NCBI RefSeq assembly: GCF_028728065.1
Contig: NZ_CP117811.1
Location: 930,001-994,000, forward strand
Source of the DNA: Lentisphaera profundi
Lineage (GTDB): Bacteria > Verrucomicrobiota > Lentisphaeria > Lentisphaerales > Lentisphaeraceae
Reading direction: 5' to 3'
Length of the DNA stretch: 64,000 nt
The notes beneath the pieces are model-generated. The model made no database searches and had not been told where the DNA came from. It saw nothing but the letters and a program-made list of their open reading frames with translations. Below are positions 35,595 through 44,118 of the stretch, piece by piece (the first letter of the stretch is position 1; each line of letters opens with the position of its first letter). The position numbers and the translations under genes were made by a program.

Positions 35595-35622
35595 AATTAA
35601 ACTTATGTTAAGCTAAGGTTAA
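35595..35622 (-). promoter_or_regulatory. Pho box: three 11-bp-spaced repeats upstream of pstS
   Basis: Read on the minus strand: TTAACC, 5 bases, TTAACA, 5 bases, TTAATT (35617-35622, 35606-35611, 35595-35600), an exact 11-bp periodicity. This matches the repeat form of PhoP/PhoB boxes in Bacillus and cyanobacteria (TTAACA-type half-sites) rather than the E. coli CTGTCAT form. It lies about 100 bases before the pstS start codon. The cognate regulator phoB is in the same operon. Confidence 0.7.
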
Positions 35623-35692
35623 ATCAGAATGGTTTGTAAAGAGGAGCCCTGATTATTGAACGGCGGCCTTATCTCGGGAATATGATTCATCG

Positions 35693-35725
35693 AAAAAAAG
35701 GCTCAGATCAATAATGATCTGAGCC
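35693..35725 (-). terminator. terminator of tRNA-Leu copy 2
   Basis: An 11-bp stem GGCTCAGATCA/TGATCTGAGCC (35700-35710 with 35715-35725), loop ATAA. It is followed on the minus strand by a run of seven T (A-run 35693-35699 on plus). Same stem as the terminator of copy 1 with a different loop. Confidence 0.85.
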
Positions 35726-35733
35726 TCTTAAAG

Positions 35734-35815
35734 TACTCGAAGCGGGAGTCGAACCCGCACGGATTTCTCCACACGGCCCTCAACCGTGCGCGTCTGCCAA
35801 TTCCGCCACTCGAGC
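35734..35815 (-). tRNA. tRNA-Leu (anticodon GAG), copy 2
   Basis: Identical in all 82 bases to the gene at 26274-26355, including the GAG anticodon, long variable arm and absence of an encoded CCA. Its 5' leader carries the same CAATCTC-TTCG-GAGATTG hairpin. It is transcribed toward pstS, from which it is separated by its own terminator. Confidence 0.95.
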
Positions 35816-35883
35816 TTCCTAACAGACCAATCTCCGAAGAGATTGCTGGCGTTCAAAACGATGTTTTGTTCTTGAACGTGGTC

Positions 35884-35911
35884 ATAATAGATTATTTTGT
35901 TTTTTAGTCAA
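35884..35911 (-). promoter_or_regulatory. promoter of tRNA-Leu copy 2
   Basis: On the minus strand TTGACT, 16 bases, TATTAT, about 70 bases upstream of the tRNA. Same arrangement as at copy 1, while the intervening bases differ. That pattern is expected if the promoter is under selection. Confidence 0.65.
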
Positions 35912-36062
35912 TCGCATTTGCTATTTTTTTGTAATTTCGATAAAAAGCTGATTATTCTAATCTAAGTAGGGGATGGGTCAGTGATCTCAAGTGTTTTAAG
36001 TAAGAATGGGGTGATTAAGTAAATGTTTTTTTTACATATCTACTCGGTGTCGTTGATTCGAT

Positions 36063-38270
36063 ATGAAAACTAGATACATTAAAGAAAACCAATTTTATGA
36101 GAGAACTGATCCTATGCCTGCGAAATTATTAAGTGCCTTATTATTTTTCACCTCCTTTGTTTTATCTGCGGAGGAAGATTTTGTCGCCTCGGAAAAAGAG
36201 CGCCAAGTCACTCGTGTCGTCGCTCAACTGATGACTCATCTTCATTATGAAAAAAAGCCTCTTGATGACGAAATGAGTAAAGCAGTATTTGAAGAGTTCT
36301 TTATACGCCTCGACTATAGCAAAAGAATTTTTCTTAAATCCGACTATGAACAGTTCACTAAGTATCGTCCTTTTTTGGACGATATGTACCTTCAGGGCGA
36401 CTTGACTTTTGCCGAGTTATTTTTCAAACGTTTTAAGCAACGAGTTCAAGAAAGATTGGATTATGCTGAAAAACGTCTGGCGAAAGGTATGGAACTCAAG
36501 CATGGCGGAGTTTTAAGTTTAAATAGAAAAGATGCCGAATGGGAAGAGAGTTCAGAAGATTTAGATGATTTATGGGATCGTTATATCGAAAATGAAATCA
36601 TCAATATGCATATTGGCAATATTGCTAAGCAGTTAAAGAAGGATGATAAAGAAAAGAAAACCGCAGAAGAAGAGGCTGCACTTAAAGAAGATAATGGCTC
36701 AATGGAAGAGCAGGTACGTCGCAGAATTATTTTTCGCTTAACAAATTTATTAGAAATGGAAAGAGGTAAATTCTTCGAAATGGCGATCTCTATGATGACG
36801 GGCTGTTTCGATCCTCATTCAACTTATTTTGGACCAAAGAGTATGGAAGAGTTCGAGATTATGATGAAGCTCTCGCTCACAGGTATTGGTGCCACTTTAA
36901 CCAATAGTGATGGTTACACTAAAGTAGTAAGAGTGATGCCGGGCGGACCAGCTGATAAAGGCAAGCAACTCAAAAAAGGTGATCGTATAATTGAAGTTGA
37001 GCAAGCTGGTGAAGAACCTGTCAATGTTATTGATATGCCTCTTTCGAAAACGATTGGCATGATCCGTGGTCCGAAAGGTAAAGTCGTTACACTGCACATT
37101 TTACGTGGTGGTGTCAATGGTGTACGCCACCTCATCAGCATTAAACGCGATAAGATTGAAATTGCAGATTCAGCGGCAAGAAGCAAATTATTCGAACTTG
37201 AGAGAGATGGTAAAACTGAGAAAGTGGGAGTCATCTACTTACCATCTTTTTATTATCACCCTGGAACTAAGGGTAAAGATGATGGTAGAAGTTGTGCAAA
37301 TGATATTAAAAGTGAAATTCTCAAGTTAAAGAAAGAAGGCATGCAATCACTGGTTTTTGATCTACGTGACAATGGTGGGGGCAGCTTGAGTGAAGTTATT
37401 AAAATGACTGGCTTTTTTATTAAAGATGGACCTGTGGTTCAAGTGAAAGATTATCGCGGTGAAATTGAAGTCCAAAAAGATCGTTCAAATGATATTGTCT
37501 ACGGTGGACCACTCACAGTTTTAGTGAATCAACACTCAGCATCAGCCTCCGAAATTTTTGCAGCGGCAATCCAAGATTACGAACGTGGCGTTGTAATTGG
37601 TAGTGCGGATAGAACTCATGGTAAAGGTACGGTTCAACAAGTTTATGACTTAAAGAGAATTCAGCAAATGGCTGAGCTCGCTAAAAATAATTTCAAACCA
37701 GGTGAACTCAAATTCACAATCGCTAAGTTTTATCGCATTAATGGTGGTTCAACGCAAAAAATGGGTGTGATTCCAGATGTGATTCTTCCACACTTTTACG
37801 ATAAAGAAAACGGTGGTGAAGCTTCGCTTCGTCACTCGCTTAAATACGACACTATCCCAAAAGCTAAAGTAGAAAAAGAAGTCTCCGTTCGTTCAGCCTT
37901 GCCAGCATTGACAGAGAAATCTAATATTCGAGTTGGTAAAAGCGATGATTTTACTGAGCTACAAAAAGAATTAGATTATTATAGAGAGCGCTATGAAGAT
38001 AAAGAAATCTCTCTCAATGAAAATCAACGCATTGAAGAATTTAAAGAACACTACAAGCGTTCTAAAGACCGCAAAGATGTTCTCCGTCGCCTCTCTGGTC
38101 GTGAGCCTAAAGCGGAAGAGGATGAAGATGAGATTGAAGGCTTAGGTGCTTTCTCTCAAGATGGTCGTCAAGAAATTCTTATGGATCTCTATTTGAAAGA
38201 AGCGATCAATATTGCGATTGATTTAAAAATCATGGCTGAAGATAAATCTTCTAATTTAGTTTTTCGCTAA
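36063..38270 (+). CDS. prc: tail-specific carboxy-terminal protease Prc (S41A)
   Basis: A 735-residue periplasmic protease. An internal Met at 36114 begins a good signal peptide (MPAKLLSALLFFTSFVLSAEE), so translation may start there rather than at 36063. Helical N-terminal domain, PDZ domain near 275-365 (GIGATLTNSDGYTKVVRVMPGGPAD), and catalytic domain with S492-A-S-A-S-E (catalytic Ser among these) and Lys521 in HGKGTVQ, arranged as in E. coli Prc (Ser/Lys dyad). A C-terminal coiled-coil region follows (DUF3340-like). It degrades proteins with non-polar C-termini in the periplasm. It is followed after 9 bases by the cobalamin genes, with no obvious functional link. Confidence 0.92.
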   Translation: MKTRYIKENQFYERTDPMPAKLLSALLFFTSFVLSAEEDFVASEKERQVTRVVAQLMTHLHYEKKPLDDEMSKAVFEEFFIRLDYSKRIFLKSDYEQFTKYRPFLDDMYLQGDLTFAELFFKRFKQRVQERLDYAEKRLAKGMELKHGGVLSLNRKDAEWEESSEDLDDLWDRYIENEIINMHIGNIAKQLKKDDKEKKTAEEEAALKEDNGSMEEQVRRRIIFRLTNLLEMERGKFFEMAISMMTGCFDPHSTYFGPKSMEEFEIMMKLSLTGIGATLTNSDGYTKVVRVMPGGPADKGKQLKKGDRIIEVEQAGEEPVNVIDMPLSKTIGMIRGPKGKVVTLHILRGGVNGVRHLISIKRDKIEIADSAARSKLFELERDGKTEKVGVIYLPSFYYHPGTKGKDDGRSCANDIKSEILKLKKEGMQSLVFDLRDNGGGSLSEVIKMTGFFIKDGPVVQVKDYRGEIEVQKDRSNDIVYGGPLTVLVNQHSASASEIFAAAIQDYERGVVIGSADRTHGKGTVQQVYDLKRIQQMAELAKNNFKPGELKFTIAKFYRINGGSTQKMGVIPDVILPHFYDKENGGEASLRHSLKYDTIPKAKVEKEVSVRSALPALTEKSNIRVGKSDDFTELQKELDYYRERYEDKEISLNENQRIEEFKEHYKRSKDRKDVLRRLSGREPKAEEDEDEIEGLGAFSQDGRQEILMDLYLKEAINIAIDLKIMAEDKSSNLVFR

Positions 38271-38279
38271 GCTTAATTG

Positions 38280-38861
38280 ATGAGGCTTTTCCTCTTTCGC
38301 CACTTTGCTCATCAAGGCAAAGTGGGAGCTTTCTATGGTAGTACAAATCTCGAAATTATACCCCGAGCGGTATCAGATTTAAGCATCAATAAAGATATTG
38401 ATGTTTTATCAAGCCCACTTTTGCGTTGTCAGCAAAGCTTAGAGCGTCTCGGCTTAGTTGCCCGAGATTCTCTTGAGCAAGCCCAAGAAGTCGATTTTGG
38501 TGAATGGGAAGGTTTAAGTTATGAAGAGATTGAGAAAACATATCCCGCAAAAGTTCTCGAGTGGCAAAATGATGATGATTTCACTTTCCCAAAAGGTGAG
38601 TCCCTTAAAGACTTTCACGCGAGAATAATTGAATTAGCTGAGATCATCAATAAACAAAAAAAAGATATTTTTTTAATGACGCATGGCGGAGTGATTCGCT
38701 ATCTAATCTGTCATTACCTCGGCTTAGATTTTAATAAGAGCCTTGCTTTTAAAGTGGATACAGGATCATTAAGTACTATCGATATTTTTGATGAGGGACT
38801 CGGCATTTTAAGTAGTTTAAATTTAAAGGAAGAAGACTCATGGCGCGCATCACTTTTATAA
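38280..38861 (+). CDS. cobC: alpha-ribazole phosphatase-like histidine phosphatase CobC
   Basis: 193 residues from ATG 38280 (an upstream TTG at 38277 adds one residue). Phosphoglycerate-mutase fold: LFRHFAH with the catalytic His8, where the usual RHG is RHF. Also SSPLLRCQQSLERL, FGEWEGLSYEEI (the acidic residue region) and the second catalytic His in MTHGGVIRYLI. It removes phosphate from alpha-ribazole-5'-phosphate or adenosylcobalamin-5'-phosphate in the last steps of B12 assembly. The name rests on the adjacency to cobU, cobT and cobS; the fold alone only says histidine phosphatase. It overlaps cobU by 22 bases. Confidence 0.82.
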   Translation: MRLFLFRHFAHQGKVGAFYGSTNLEIIPRAVSDLSINKDIDVLSSPLLRCQQSLERLGLVARDSLEQAQEVDFGEWEGLSYEEIEKTYPAKVLEWQNDDDFTFPKGESLKDFHARIIELAEIINKQKKDIFLMTHGGVIRYLICHYLGLDFNKSLAFKVDTGSLSTIDIFDEGLGILSSLNLKEEDSWRASLL

Positions 38862-39379
38862 CGGGAGGTTGTCGTTCCGGAAAAAGTAGCAAGGCAGAAG
38901 AACTTTGCCTAGCATCTAGTACTCCTCATCATTACTTAGCGACTGCAACTGCGTTTGACGATGGAATGAAGAGGCGTATAGAGGCGCATCAGCTTCAAAG
39001 AGCTGAAGAAAATTGGAATAATATTGAAGAGCCTTTAGATATCCTTAAGGTAATCAAAAGCCTTAAGCAAGGCAGTGTCTTAGTCGACTGCCTGACTTTA
39101 TGGATCAATAATCTGATGTGGGAAGCTGAGCAAAATAAAATCGAATTAAATGAATCCATGATCAGTGAACGTGCCAGCGAAATAATTAAAGCTATGCAAG
39201 AAAGCCCTTGTGACTTCTTCGTGGTTTCTAATGAAACAGGCATGGGGATCATGCCCATCAATGCTCAGGCACGTCTATTCGGCGATTTAGCAGGGCGTTG
39301 TAATCAACTCTTTGCGAAGTCAGCCAGTCGAGCAATCCTTATGGTGAGTGGTTTAGCACTGGATTTAAAGGATGTTTAA
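38840..39379 (+). CDS. cobU: adenosylcobinamide kinase/guanylyltransferase CobU
   Basis: A 179-residue bifunctional enzyme with the P-loop GGCRSGKS (9-16), EELCL, the guanylylation region YLATATAFDDGMKRRIEAHQLQR (catalytic His in EAHQ) and VLVDCLTLWINNL. The C-terminal VSNETGMGIMPINAQARLFGDLAGRCNQ is diagnostic of CobU/CobP. It phosphorylates adenosylcobinamide and transfers GMP to give AdoCbi-GDP. It overlaps cobC by 22 bases and cobT by 8. Length is normal. Confidence 0.95.
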   Translation: MARITFITGGCRSGKSSKAEELCLASSTPHHYLATATAFDDGMKRRIEAHQLQRAEENWNNIEEPLDILKVIKSLKQGSVLVDCLTLWINNLMWEAEQNKIELNESMISERASEIIKAMQESPCDFFVVSNETGMGIMPINAQARLFGDLAGRCNQLFAKSASRAILMVSGLALDLKDV

Positions 39380-40412
39380 AAGTCTAGAGATAAGGCCTCT
39401 GAATCAAAGCTTTGCGAATGCCGCAAAACAACGTTTAGATGAATTAGCAATTCCATTAGGCGCATTAGGCGACCTAGGTGACTTAGCCGTTAAACTAATG
39501 ATTTCTCAAAAATCACTGACGCCAACGTTCAAGAACCGAGAACTCTATTTATGTGCAGCGGATCATGGTATAGCCTCTCAGGGCGTTAGCAAATACCCAC
39601 AAATTACTGATAAAATCCTCGCTTGTGCGAGTCATAGTGGTGCGGTGATTAATGCTCTTTGTGAAACTCATAATTGCACTTTATCCTTGTTCGATTGTGG
39701 TTTAATCAATGAGCCAAAGACTGGCAGTGTCAAAATTTTCACTCGAGTAATTGCTCAAGGTGGCACAAAAGACTTTTCAATCGAACCAGCCATGAGTTCA
39801 GAACAATGTTTAAAGGCACTTGAAAATGGTATAGAGTTAGGGAAAACAAGTTCAAGCGACTTAATTCTGTTGGGGGAGATGGGGATAGGAAATACCAGTT
39901 CTGCGAGTGCGATTTACGCAAAGTTAGAAGGTTTACAAGCCATTGACTGTGTCGGCGCGGGTACCGGCTTAGATGATGAGGGTATCCAACATAAAGCAAA
40001 GTTAATTCAGCAAGGACTCGGTCGTTTTTCGATAGATGAATTAGCCGAGCCAGCCGCTGCTTTTGAAGTTTTGCGACAAGTAGGGGGCTTTGAATTAGCG
40101 ACTCTTGTGGGAATCAGCCTTGGAGCAGCAAGTTGTGGTAAACTGATCCTACTCGACGGCTTTTTGTCTGCGGTAGTTGCGCTCCTCGCAAAGTCCTTCA
40201 ACGCTCATGTGCTAGATTATATGATAGCGAGCCATCGCAGCCACGAAAAAGCCCATGAAGAGCTCTTAAAACTTTTAAATAAAAAACCTTTGCTCGATCT
40301 AAATATGCGACTAGGAGAAGGGAGTGGGGCAGTTTTAGCTTTGCCACTGATTGATAGCGTCTGTTCTATATTAGAGAATACCATGACCTTAAATGAGGCA
40401 CTAGATGTTTAA
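39372..40412 (+). CDS. cobT: nicotinate-nucleotide:dimethylbenzimidazole phosphoribosyltransferase CobT
   Basis: A 346-residue protein with LDELAIPLGALGDLGDLA (N-terminal), AADHGIASQGVSKYPQ, the phosphate-binding signature GEMGIGNTSSASAI, and the catalytic Glu in RLGEGSGAVLALPL near the C-terminus. It makes alpha-ribazole phosphate from dimethylbenzimidazole and NaMN for the lower ligand of B12. It overlaps both neighbours by 8 bases, so translation is coupled. No bluB or other dimethylbenzimidazole synthesis gene is in the window. Confidence 0.95.
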   Translation: MFKSLEIRPLNQSFANAAKQRLDELAIPLGALGDLGDLAVKLMISQKSLTPTFKNRELYLCAADHGIASQGVSKYPQITDKILACASHSGAVINALCETHNCTLSLFDCGLINEPKTGSVKIFTRVIAQGGTKDFSIEPAMSSEQCLKALENGIELGKTSSSDLILLGEMGIGNTSSASAIYAKLEGLQAIDCVGAGTGLDDEGIQHKAKLIQQGLGRFSIDELAEPAAAFEVLRQVGGFELATLVGISLGAASCGKLILLDGFLSAVVALLAKSFNAHVLDYMIASHRSHEKAHEELLKLLNKKPLLDLNMRLGEGSGAVLALPLIDSVCSILENTMTLNEALDV

Positions 40413-41171
40413 GAGTTTTTTAATGGCTTTGTCTACGCTGACTTGCCTGCCGATTCCCTATCGTTTATATGAAAATGCCGATGCCAAAAGAAGCGCGGCT
40501 TTTTATCCTCTTATAGGCTTAGTTCTCGGACTTGTAGTAGCGGGCTTCGCGCTCTTACTAAATGAGCTGTTTTCGGCGAAGTTTAATGCTCTCATTATTC
40601 TATTTCTTACACAGGCTATCTCTAAAGCTTTTCACCTAGATGGATTAGCAGATTGCGCCGATGCTTTTTGGTCGAGCCGCTCGAAGGAAAGAAAACTAGA
40701 GATTATGAAAGATAGCCACATAGGAGTTATGGGCGCCCTCGCAATAGTCTTTATTCTATTGGCGAAGTATGTTTTTTATTAGCCTGCTTTAGCCAAAGAC
40801 CACAATTGCTTTTTCTCAGTGTATTGCTGATGATCTTCTCGGGACGTTGCAGTTTGAGTTTTCACATGTTCTTAATTAAAGCAAAGAGTGAGGGCTTAGG
40901 CAATGCGTTTTGGAACCCTAAGTCAGCTTTTGTCGCCATCGGTTTTTACTTACTCACGGCCTTTGTTTTAGCCAGCTTTTCCATCCCACTAAAATTAACA
41001 CTATCTACTTTAGTTATTGTTATTCTTAGCAACATTATTTGGGCTCGATACGTAAAAAAACACATTGACTACGGCTCTGGTGATACTTTAGGTGCCGCCT
41101 GTGAGTTAGGAGGATTAACGGCATTGATTAGTATCCATGAATTAGTACCACTTATATCCAGATTTATATAG
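40405..41171 (+). pseudogene. cobS: cobalamin synthase CobS, interrupted by a -1 frameshift
   Basis: Two reading frames together make one CobS. Frame 1 runs 40405-40782 (125 residues: LTCLPIPYR, AAFYPLIGLVLG, SKAFHLDGLADCADAFWSSRSKERKLEIMKDSHIGVMGA with the active-site Asp/His cluster). It stops at TAG 40780. The -1 frame continues without a stop as LLACFSQRPQLLFLSVLLM...GRCSLSFHMF to 41171, with the C-terminal membrane segments. The switch lies at a run of six T (40772-40777); one more T would restore a 255-residue enzyme, the normal length. It could be a real mutation, a homopolymer sequencing error, or slippage-dependent expression. CobS joins AdoCbi-GDP and alpha-ribazole in the membrane. 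Confidence 0.85.
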
Positions 41172-41185
41172 GCAGAGAAAGAAAT

Positions 41186-42238
41186 ATGAAATTCATTAAA
41201 AAAATATTAATACGCCTAGGGAAATCAATCATTTCGATTGTTTTTGTACTAGCGATTTGTTTGGCTTCGATTTGGGCTTTTTTGCACAAGCCCTGGCTCA
41301 AAGCAGAAGCTAAGCATGAAACACAAGTCCAAGTTGATCCTGAACGAATGAAGGAGATTGTCAAACTATTTTCCGAGCGCTTTCATCCTCGATCTTACCG
41401 AGATCATGTGGCACTCTTGGCAACGGGGAAAACGATCCAAAAGCGTTTTGAGTCAACTCAAGGAAAAGTGGAAGTTCAAAAGTTTTCCGTCAGTATTGAA
41501 GAGAAGTCAAAAACGGTATCTAAAGAATATTTTAACGTATCCTGCCTTTTCGGTGAAGGTAAAGGCTCACGGATTATTGTGGGGGCTCATTATGATTCTC
41601 ATGATATGACTCCCGGTGCCGATGATAATGCCTCGGGCGTAGCGGGACTTCTAGAATTAGCGTATTTACTTGATGCGGAAAAAGAGCTTAATTGTGAAAT
41701 TGAATTAGTCGCTTACTCATTAGAAGAACCGCCATTTTTTGCCACAGGAGATATGGGTAGTGCTCATCATGCTCAGAAAATTTCGGATGAAAAAATTGAT
41801 GTGAAGGCAGTCCTTATACTAGAGATGATTGGTTACTTTACCGAAGAAGCCAATTCTCAAGATTATCCAACACCCTTATTTAAATTGCTTTATCCCAGTG
41901 TGGGTAATTTTATTGCTATTGTGGGGAAATTGGATCAAGGCAAAATTACGGGTCAAGTAAAGCAATCTTTCATGACGGTAGAAAATTTAAAAGTGCAATC
42001 GATTAATGCTCCGGCACAAATCCCCGGGATAGATTTTTCTGATCATAGAAATTATTGGGCTAAAGGTTATCAGGCAGTCATGATTACTGATACGGCTTTT
42101 TATCGAAACAAAGAGTATCACACCGCGAATGATACTTGGGATCGCCTCAATTATGAGCAGATGGCCCTCGTCGTACAGGCAACTTTCAATACACTAATGA
42201 ACCTCTCCAAACCAAATTCTGAAGAGCCAAAGAAATAA
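41186..42238 (+). CDS. M28-family metallopeptidase, membrane-anchored
   Basis: A 350-residue protein with one N-terminal membrane helix or signal anchor (residues ~14-32, IVFVLAICLASIWAF). The M28 catalytic domain shows zinc ligands in VGAHYDSHDMTPGADDNASG, the catalytic Glu in SLEEPPFF, and further ligands in LILEMIGYF and EYHTANDTWDRLNY. It is likely an aminopeptidase acting outside the cytoplasm. It starts 14 bases after cobS and ends at a terminator, so it may be the last gene of the prc-cob unit; a functional link to B12 is not evident. Confidence 0.88.
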   Translation: MKFIKKILIRLGKSIISIVFVLAICLASIWAFLHKPWLKAEAKHETQVQVDPERMKEIVKLFSERFHPRSYRDHVALLATGKTIQKRFESTQGKVEVQKFSVSIEEKSKTVSKEYFNVSCLFGEGKGSRIIVGAHYDSHDMTPGADDNASGVAGLLELAYLLDAEKELNCEIELVAYSLEEPPFFATGDMGSAHHAQKISDEKIDVKAVLILEMIGYFTEEANSQDYPTPLFKLLYPSVGNFIAIVGKLDQGKITGQVKQSFMTVENLKVQSINAPAQIPGIDFSDHRNYWAKGYQAVMITDTAFYRNKEYHTANDTWDRLNYEQMALVVQATFNTLMNLSKPNSEEPKK

Positions 42239-42250
42239 GTTAAAAACAAA

Positions 42251-42281
42251 AAAGCCCCTGATCAAATCAGAGGCTTTTTTT
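42251..42281. terminator. bidirectional terminator between M28 peptidase and serC
   Basis: Stem AGCCCCTGAT/ATCAGAGGCT (42253-42262 with 42266-42275, one mismatch), 3-base loop. An A-rich run on the left and seven T on the right allow it to serve the plus-strand peptidase gene and the minus-strand serC. Confidence 0.8.
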
Positions 42282-42299
42282 GTATCAGTGAACTAGAAC

Positions 42300-43415
42300 T
42301 TATTTAACTTCGTTATAAGCCCATTCTAACCAAGGCATGAGAGCTTCAACATCAGAAGCCTCAACCGTAGCGCCACACCAGATACGCAGACCAGATGGCG
42401 CATCGCGGTAAGCGCCGATATCATAAGCAGCATCTTCATTAGCAAGAAGCTTAATCATAGCTTTGATTTTGTCAGCATCGAGGTCGAGTGTAAGACAAAC
42501 GGAAGTCGTAGAGTTAGTCTCCTCAGATTTTGCGAGGAAGTCAATCCAGTCATGCTTAGCAACGAAGTCAGCAATGACTGCGGCATTAGCTTCTGAACGT
42601 TTAATTAAACCTGCTACACCACCTTCGCTTTCTGCCCAATTAAGTGCATCGACGTAGTCAGCCACTGCAAGCATTGAAGGTGTATTGATCGTTGCACCAG
42701 TAAAGATACCTTCGATAAGTGCTCCGCCTTTAGTCATACGGAAAATTTTAGGAAGAGGACGGCCAGCATCATAGCTTTCAAGACGCTCAACAGCACGTGG
42801 ACTCAAAATGATCACACCATGACCACCTTCACTGCCGAGAACTTTCTGCCAAGAGTAAGTCACAACATCAAGTTTTTCCCAAGGCATGTCCATTGCGAAA
42901 CACGCAGAAGTTGCATCGCAAATAGTTAAACCTTTACGGTCGTCAGCAATCCAGTCAGCATTATTAACGCGAACGCCAGAAGTCGTACCATTCCAAGTGA
43001 AAACAATATCGTGATCAGGGTTAGTTTGCGTGAGGTCAGGAAGTTCACCGTATTCAGCTTTAAACTGACGAACATCGGCAAGTTTGAGTTGTTTAACAAT
43101 GTCAGTCATCCAGCCTTGGCCGAATGATTCCCAGAAACAAACATCTACAGGACGCTCACCGAGTGCTGACCAGAGAAACATCTCTACTGCGCCAGTATCA
43201 GAAGCAGGAACAATTCCCAAACGGTAACCTTCTGGAAGACCCAAAAGTTCTTTTGATTTATCAATAGCATATTTAAGAGTGCTTTTGCCGACTGCAGAAC
43301 GGTGTGAACGACCGAGTGTATCGAGAGTCAATTTATCGACAGAATAACCGGGATGCTTAGCGCAAGGACCGGAAGAAAAGTTAGGACAGGCTGGTTTTAC
43401 TGTTGGTTTATTCAT
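42300..43415 (-). CDS. serC: phosphoserine aminotransferase SerC (type 2)
   Basis: A 371-residue PLP enzyme. [19 protein letters not shown] at the N-terminus, [39 protein letters not shown], and the PLP-binding Lys in [20 protein letters not shown] identify the SerC form seen in alphaproteobacteria and some archaea rather than the E. coli form (which has GAQKN). It converts 3-phosphohydroxypyruvate and glutamate to phosphoserine in serine synthesis. It lies 15 bases downstream of the Nfu gene. Confidence 0.92.
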   Translation of the reverse strand: MNKPTVKPACPNFSSGPCAKHPGYSVDKLTLDTLGRSHRSAVGKSTLKYAIDKSKELLGLPEGYRLGIVPASDTGAVEMFLWSALGERPVDVCFWESFGQGWMTDIVKQLKLADVRQFKAEYGELPDLTQTNPDHDIVFTWNGTTSGVRVNNADWIADDRKGLTICDATSACFAMDMPWEKLDVVTYSWQKVLGSEGGHGVIILSPRAVERLESYDAGRPLPKIFRMTKGGALIEGIFTGATINTPSMLAVADYVDALNWAESEGGVAGLIKRSEANAAVIADFVAKHDWIDFLAKSEETNSTTSVCLTLDLDADKIKAMIKLLANEDAAYDIGAYRDAPSGLRIWCGATVEASDVEALMPWLEWAYNEVK

Positions 43416-43430
43416 ATTAGCTTCCTTTAA

Positions 43431-43988
43431 TTAATAACTATGATTTGCAATTTGAACGGTGATACGTGGATCAAACTGTTCTTGAAGAATGTTTTCAATC
43501 GCCATAAGTGTCCCAGTTGTTGAACTCGGACAAGAGCCACAGGCGCCTTGATAGCGAACGCTTAGGACCATTTCATCTGAAAGGTCAATGATGTCGAGTC
43601 CGCCACCATCCATGGCTAAGCCTGGGCGAATGGTTTCGTCTAAAATATCATCGATTTCAAAAACGAGTGCCTGCTTATCGCCAAAGTTGATTTCGGGAAC
43701 GGCTTGAGCTTTAAATTCGATAGCTTCAACGCGATTATTGATTTCGTCCTTAATGGTCATTTCGATTTCAAACCAGTCAGATTCATCATTTTTTGTAATA
43801 GTGATGTAATTATCGCGGTAAAAAACACTGACAACTCCTTCAACGGCGAAGCATGCGCGTGATAAATCATCGCTTGCCTCAGCTACGGATGAAAATTGGC
43901 AGATGCCATCTTCGAGTATCGTTTCGTTTAAAACGTACTTCAAGGCATTGGGATTTGGAGTGGTTTCCATGTGGGTGACAAAAATCAT
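43431..43988 (-). CDS. Nfu/NifU-type iron-sulfur scaffold or carrier protein
   Basis: A 185-residue protein. The N-terminal domain (METTPNPNALKYVLNETIL) is the Nfu N-terminal domain. The C-terminal domain (RPGLAMDGGGLDIIDLSD...SVRYQGACGSCPSSTTGTLMAIENIL) is the NifU-C fold with the cluster-binding pair Cys150-xx-Cys153. This layout matches eukaryotic NFU1-like proteins that deliver [4Fe-4S] clusters. The first Met is followed 6 codons later by another (MIFVTHMETT), and the second is also possible. It precedes serC in the same operon; the link to serine synthesis may be through iron-sulfur enzymes, but this is speculation. Confidence 0.88.
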   Translation of the reverse strand: MIFVTHMETTPNPNALKYVLNETILEDGICQFSSVAEASDDLSRACFAVEGVVSVFYRDNYITITKNDESDWFEIEMTIKDEINNRVEAIEFKAQAVPEINFGDKQALVFEIDDILDETIRPGLAMDGGGLDIIDLSDEMVLSVRYQGACGSCPSSTTGTLMAIENILQEQFDPRITVQIANHSY

Positions 43989-44118
43989 GATGTATTCCTA
44001 AAATAAAATTTCCATAAAATACACGAAATATTATAAATAAAAGTTTTTTAAGACGAGAAGTCGCTAGAAATGCTGTCGGCCCCTAGGGATCAAGAATTAA
44101 ATGACTGGATTATATCGT

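Larger units (their letters stand above)
35693..35911. repeat. direct repeat copy B (tRNA-Leu, terminator, promoter)
   Basis: Second copy of the block at 26231-26453, in the same orientation. The 132-base core 35731-35862 is identical to 26271-26402. Beyond it the promoter-side flank is diverged but keeps the -35/-10 spacing. No integrase or transposase lies between or beside the copies. Confidence 0.85.

Noticed and set aside
26200-36062. Integrative element with integrase at the tRNA-Leu genes
   Set aside because: There is no integrase, transposase or phage gene between or next to the tRNA copies, so only the repeat structure is reported.
38271-38279. Cobalamin riboswitch expected before cobC-cobU-cobT-cobS
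   Set aside because: Only 9 bases separate cobC from prc, and no B12-box-like structure was seen; the operon appears to be read from upstream.
40768-40782. Programmed -1 ribosomal frameshift in cobS
   Set aside because: The run does not form a full X-XXY-YYZ slippery heptamer in the reading frame (the A-site codon TAT does not re-pair well) and no stimulatory structure was seen; kept only as one possibility.
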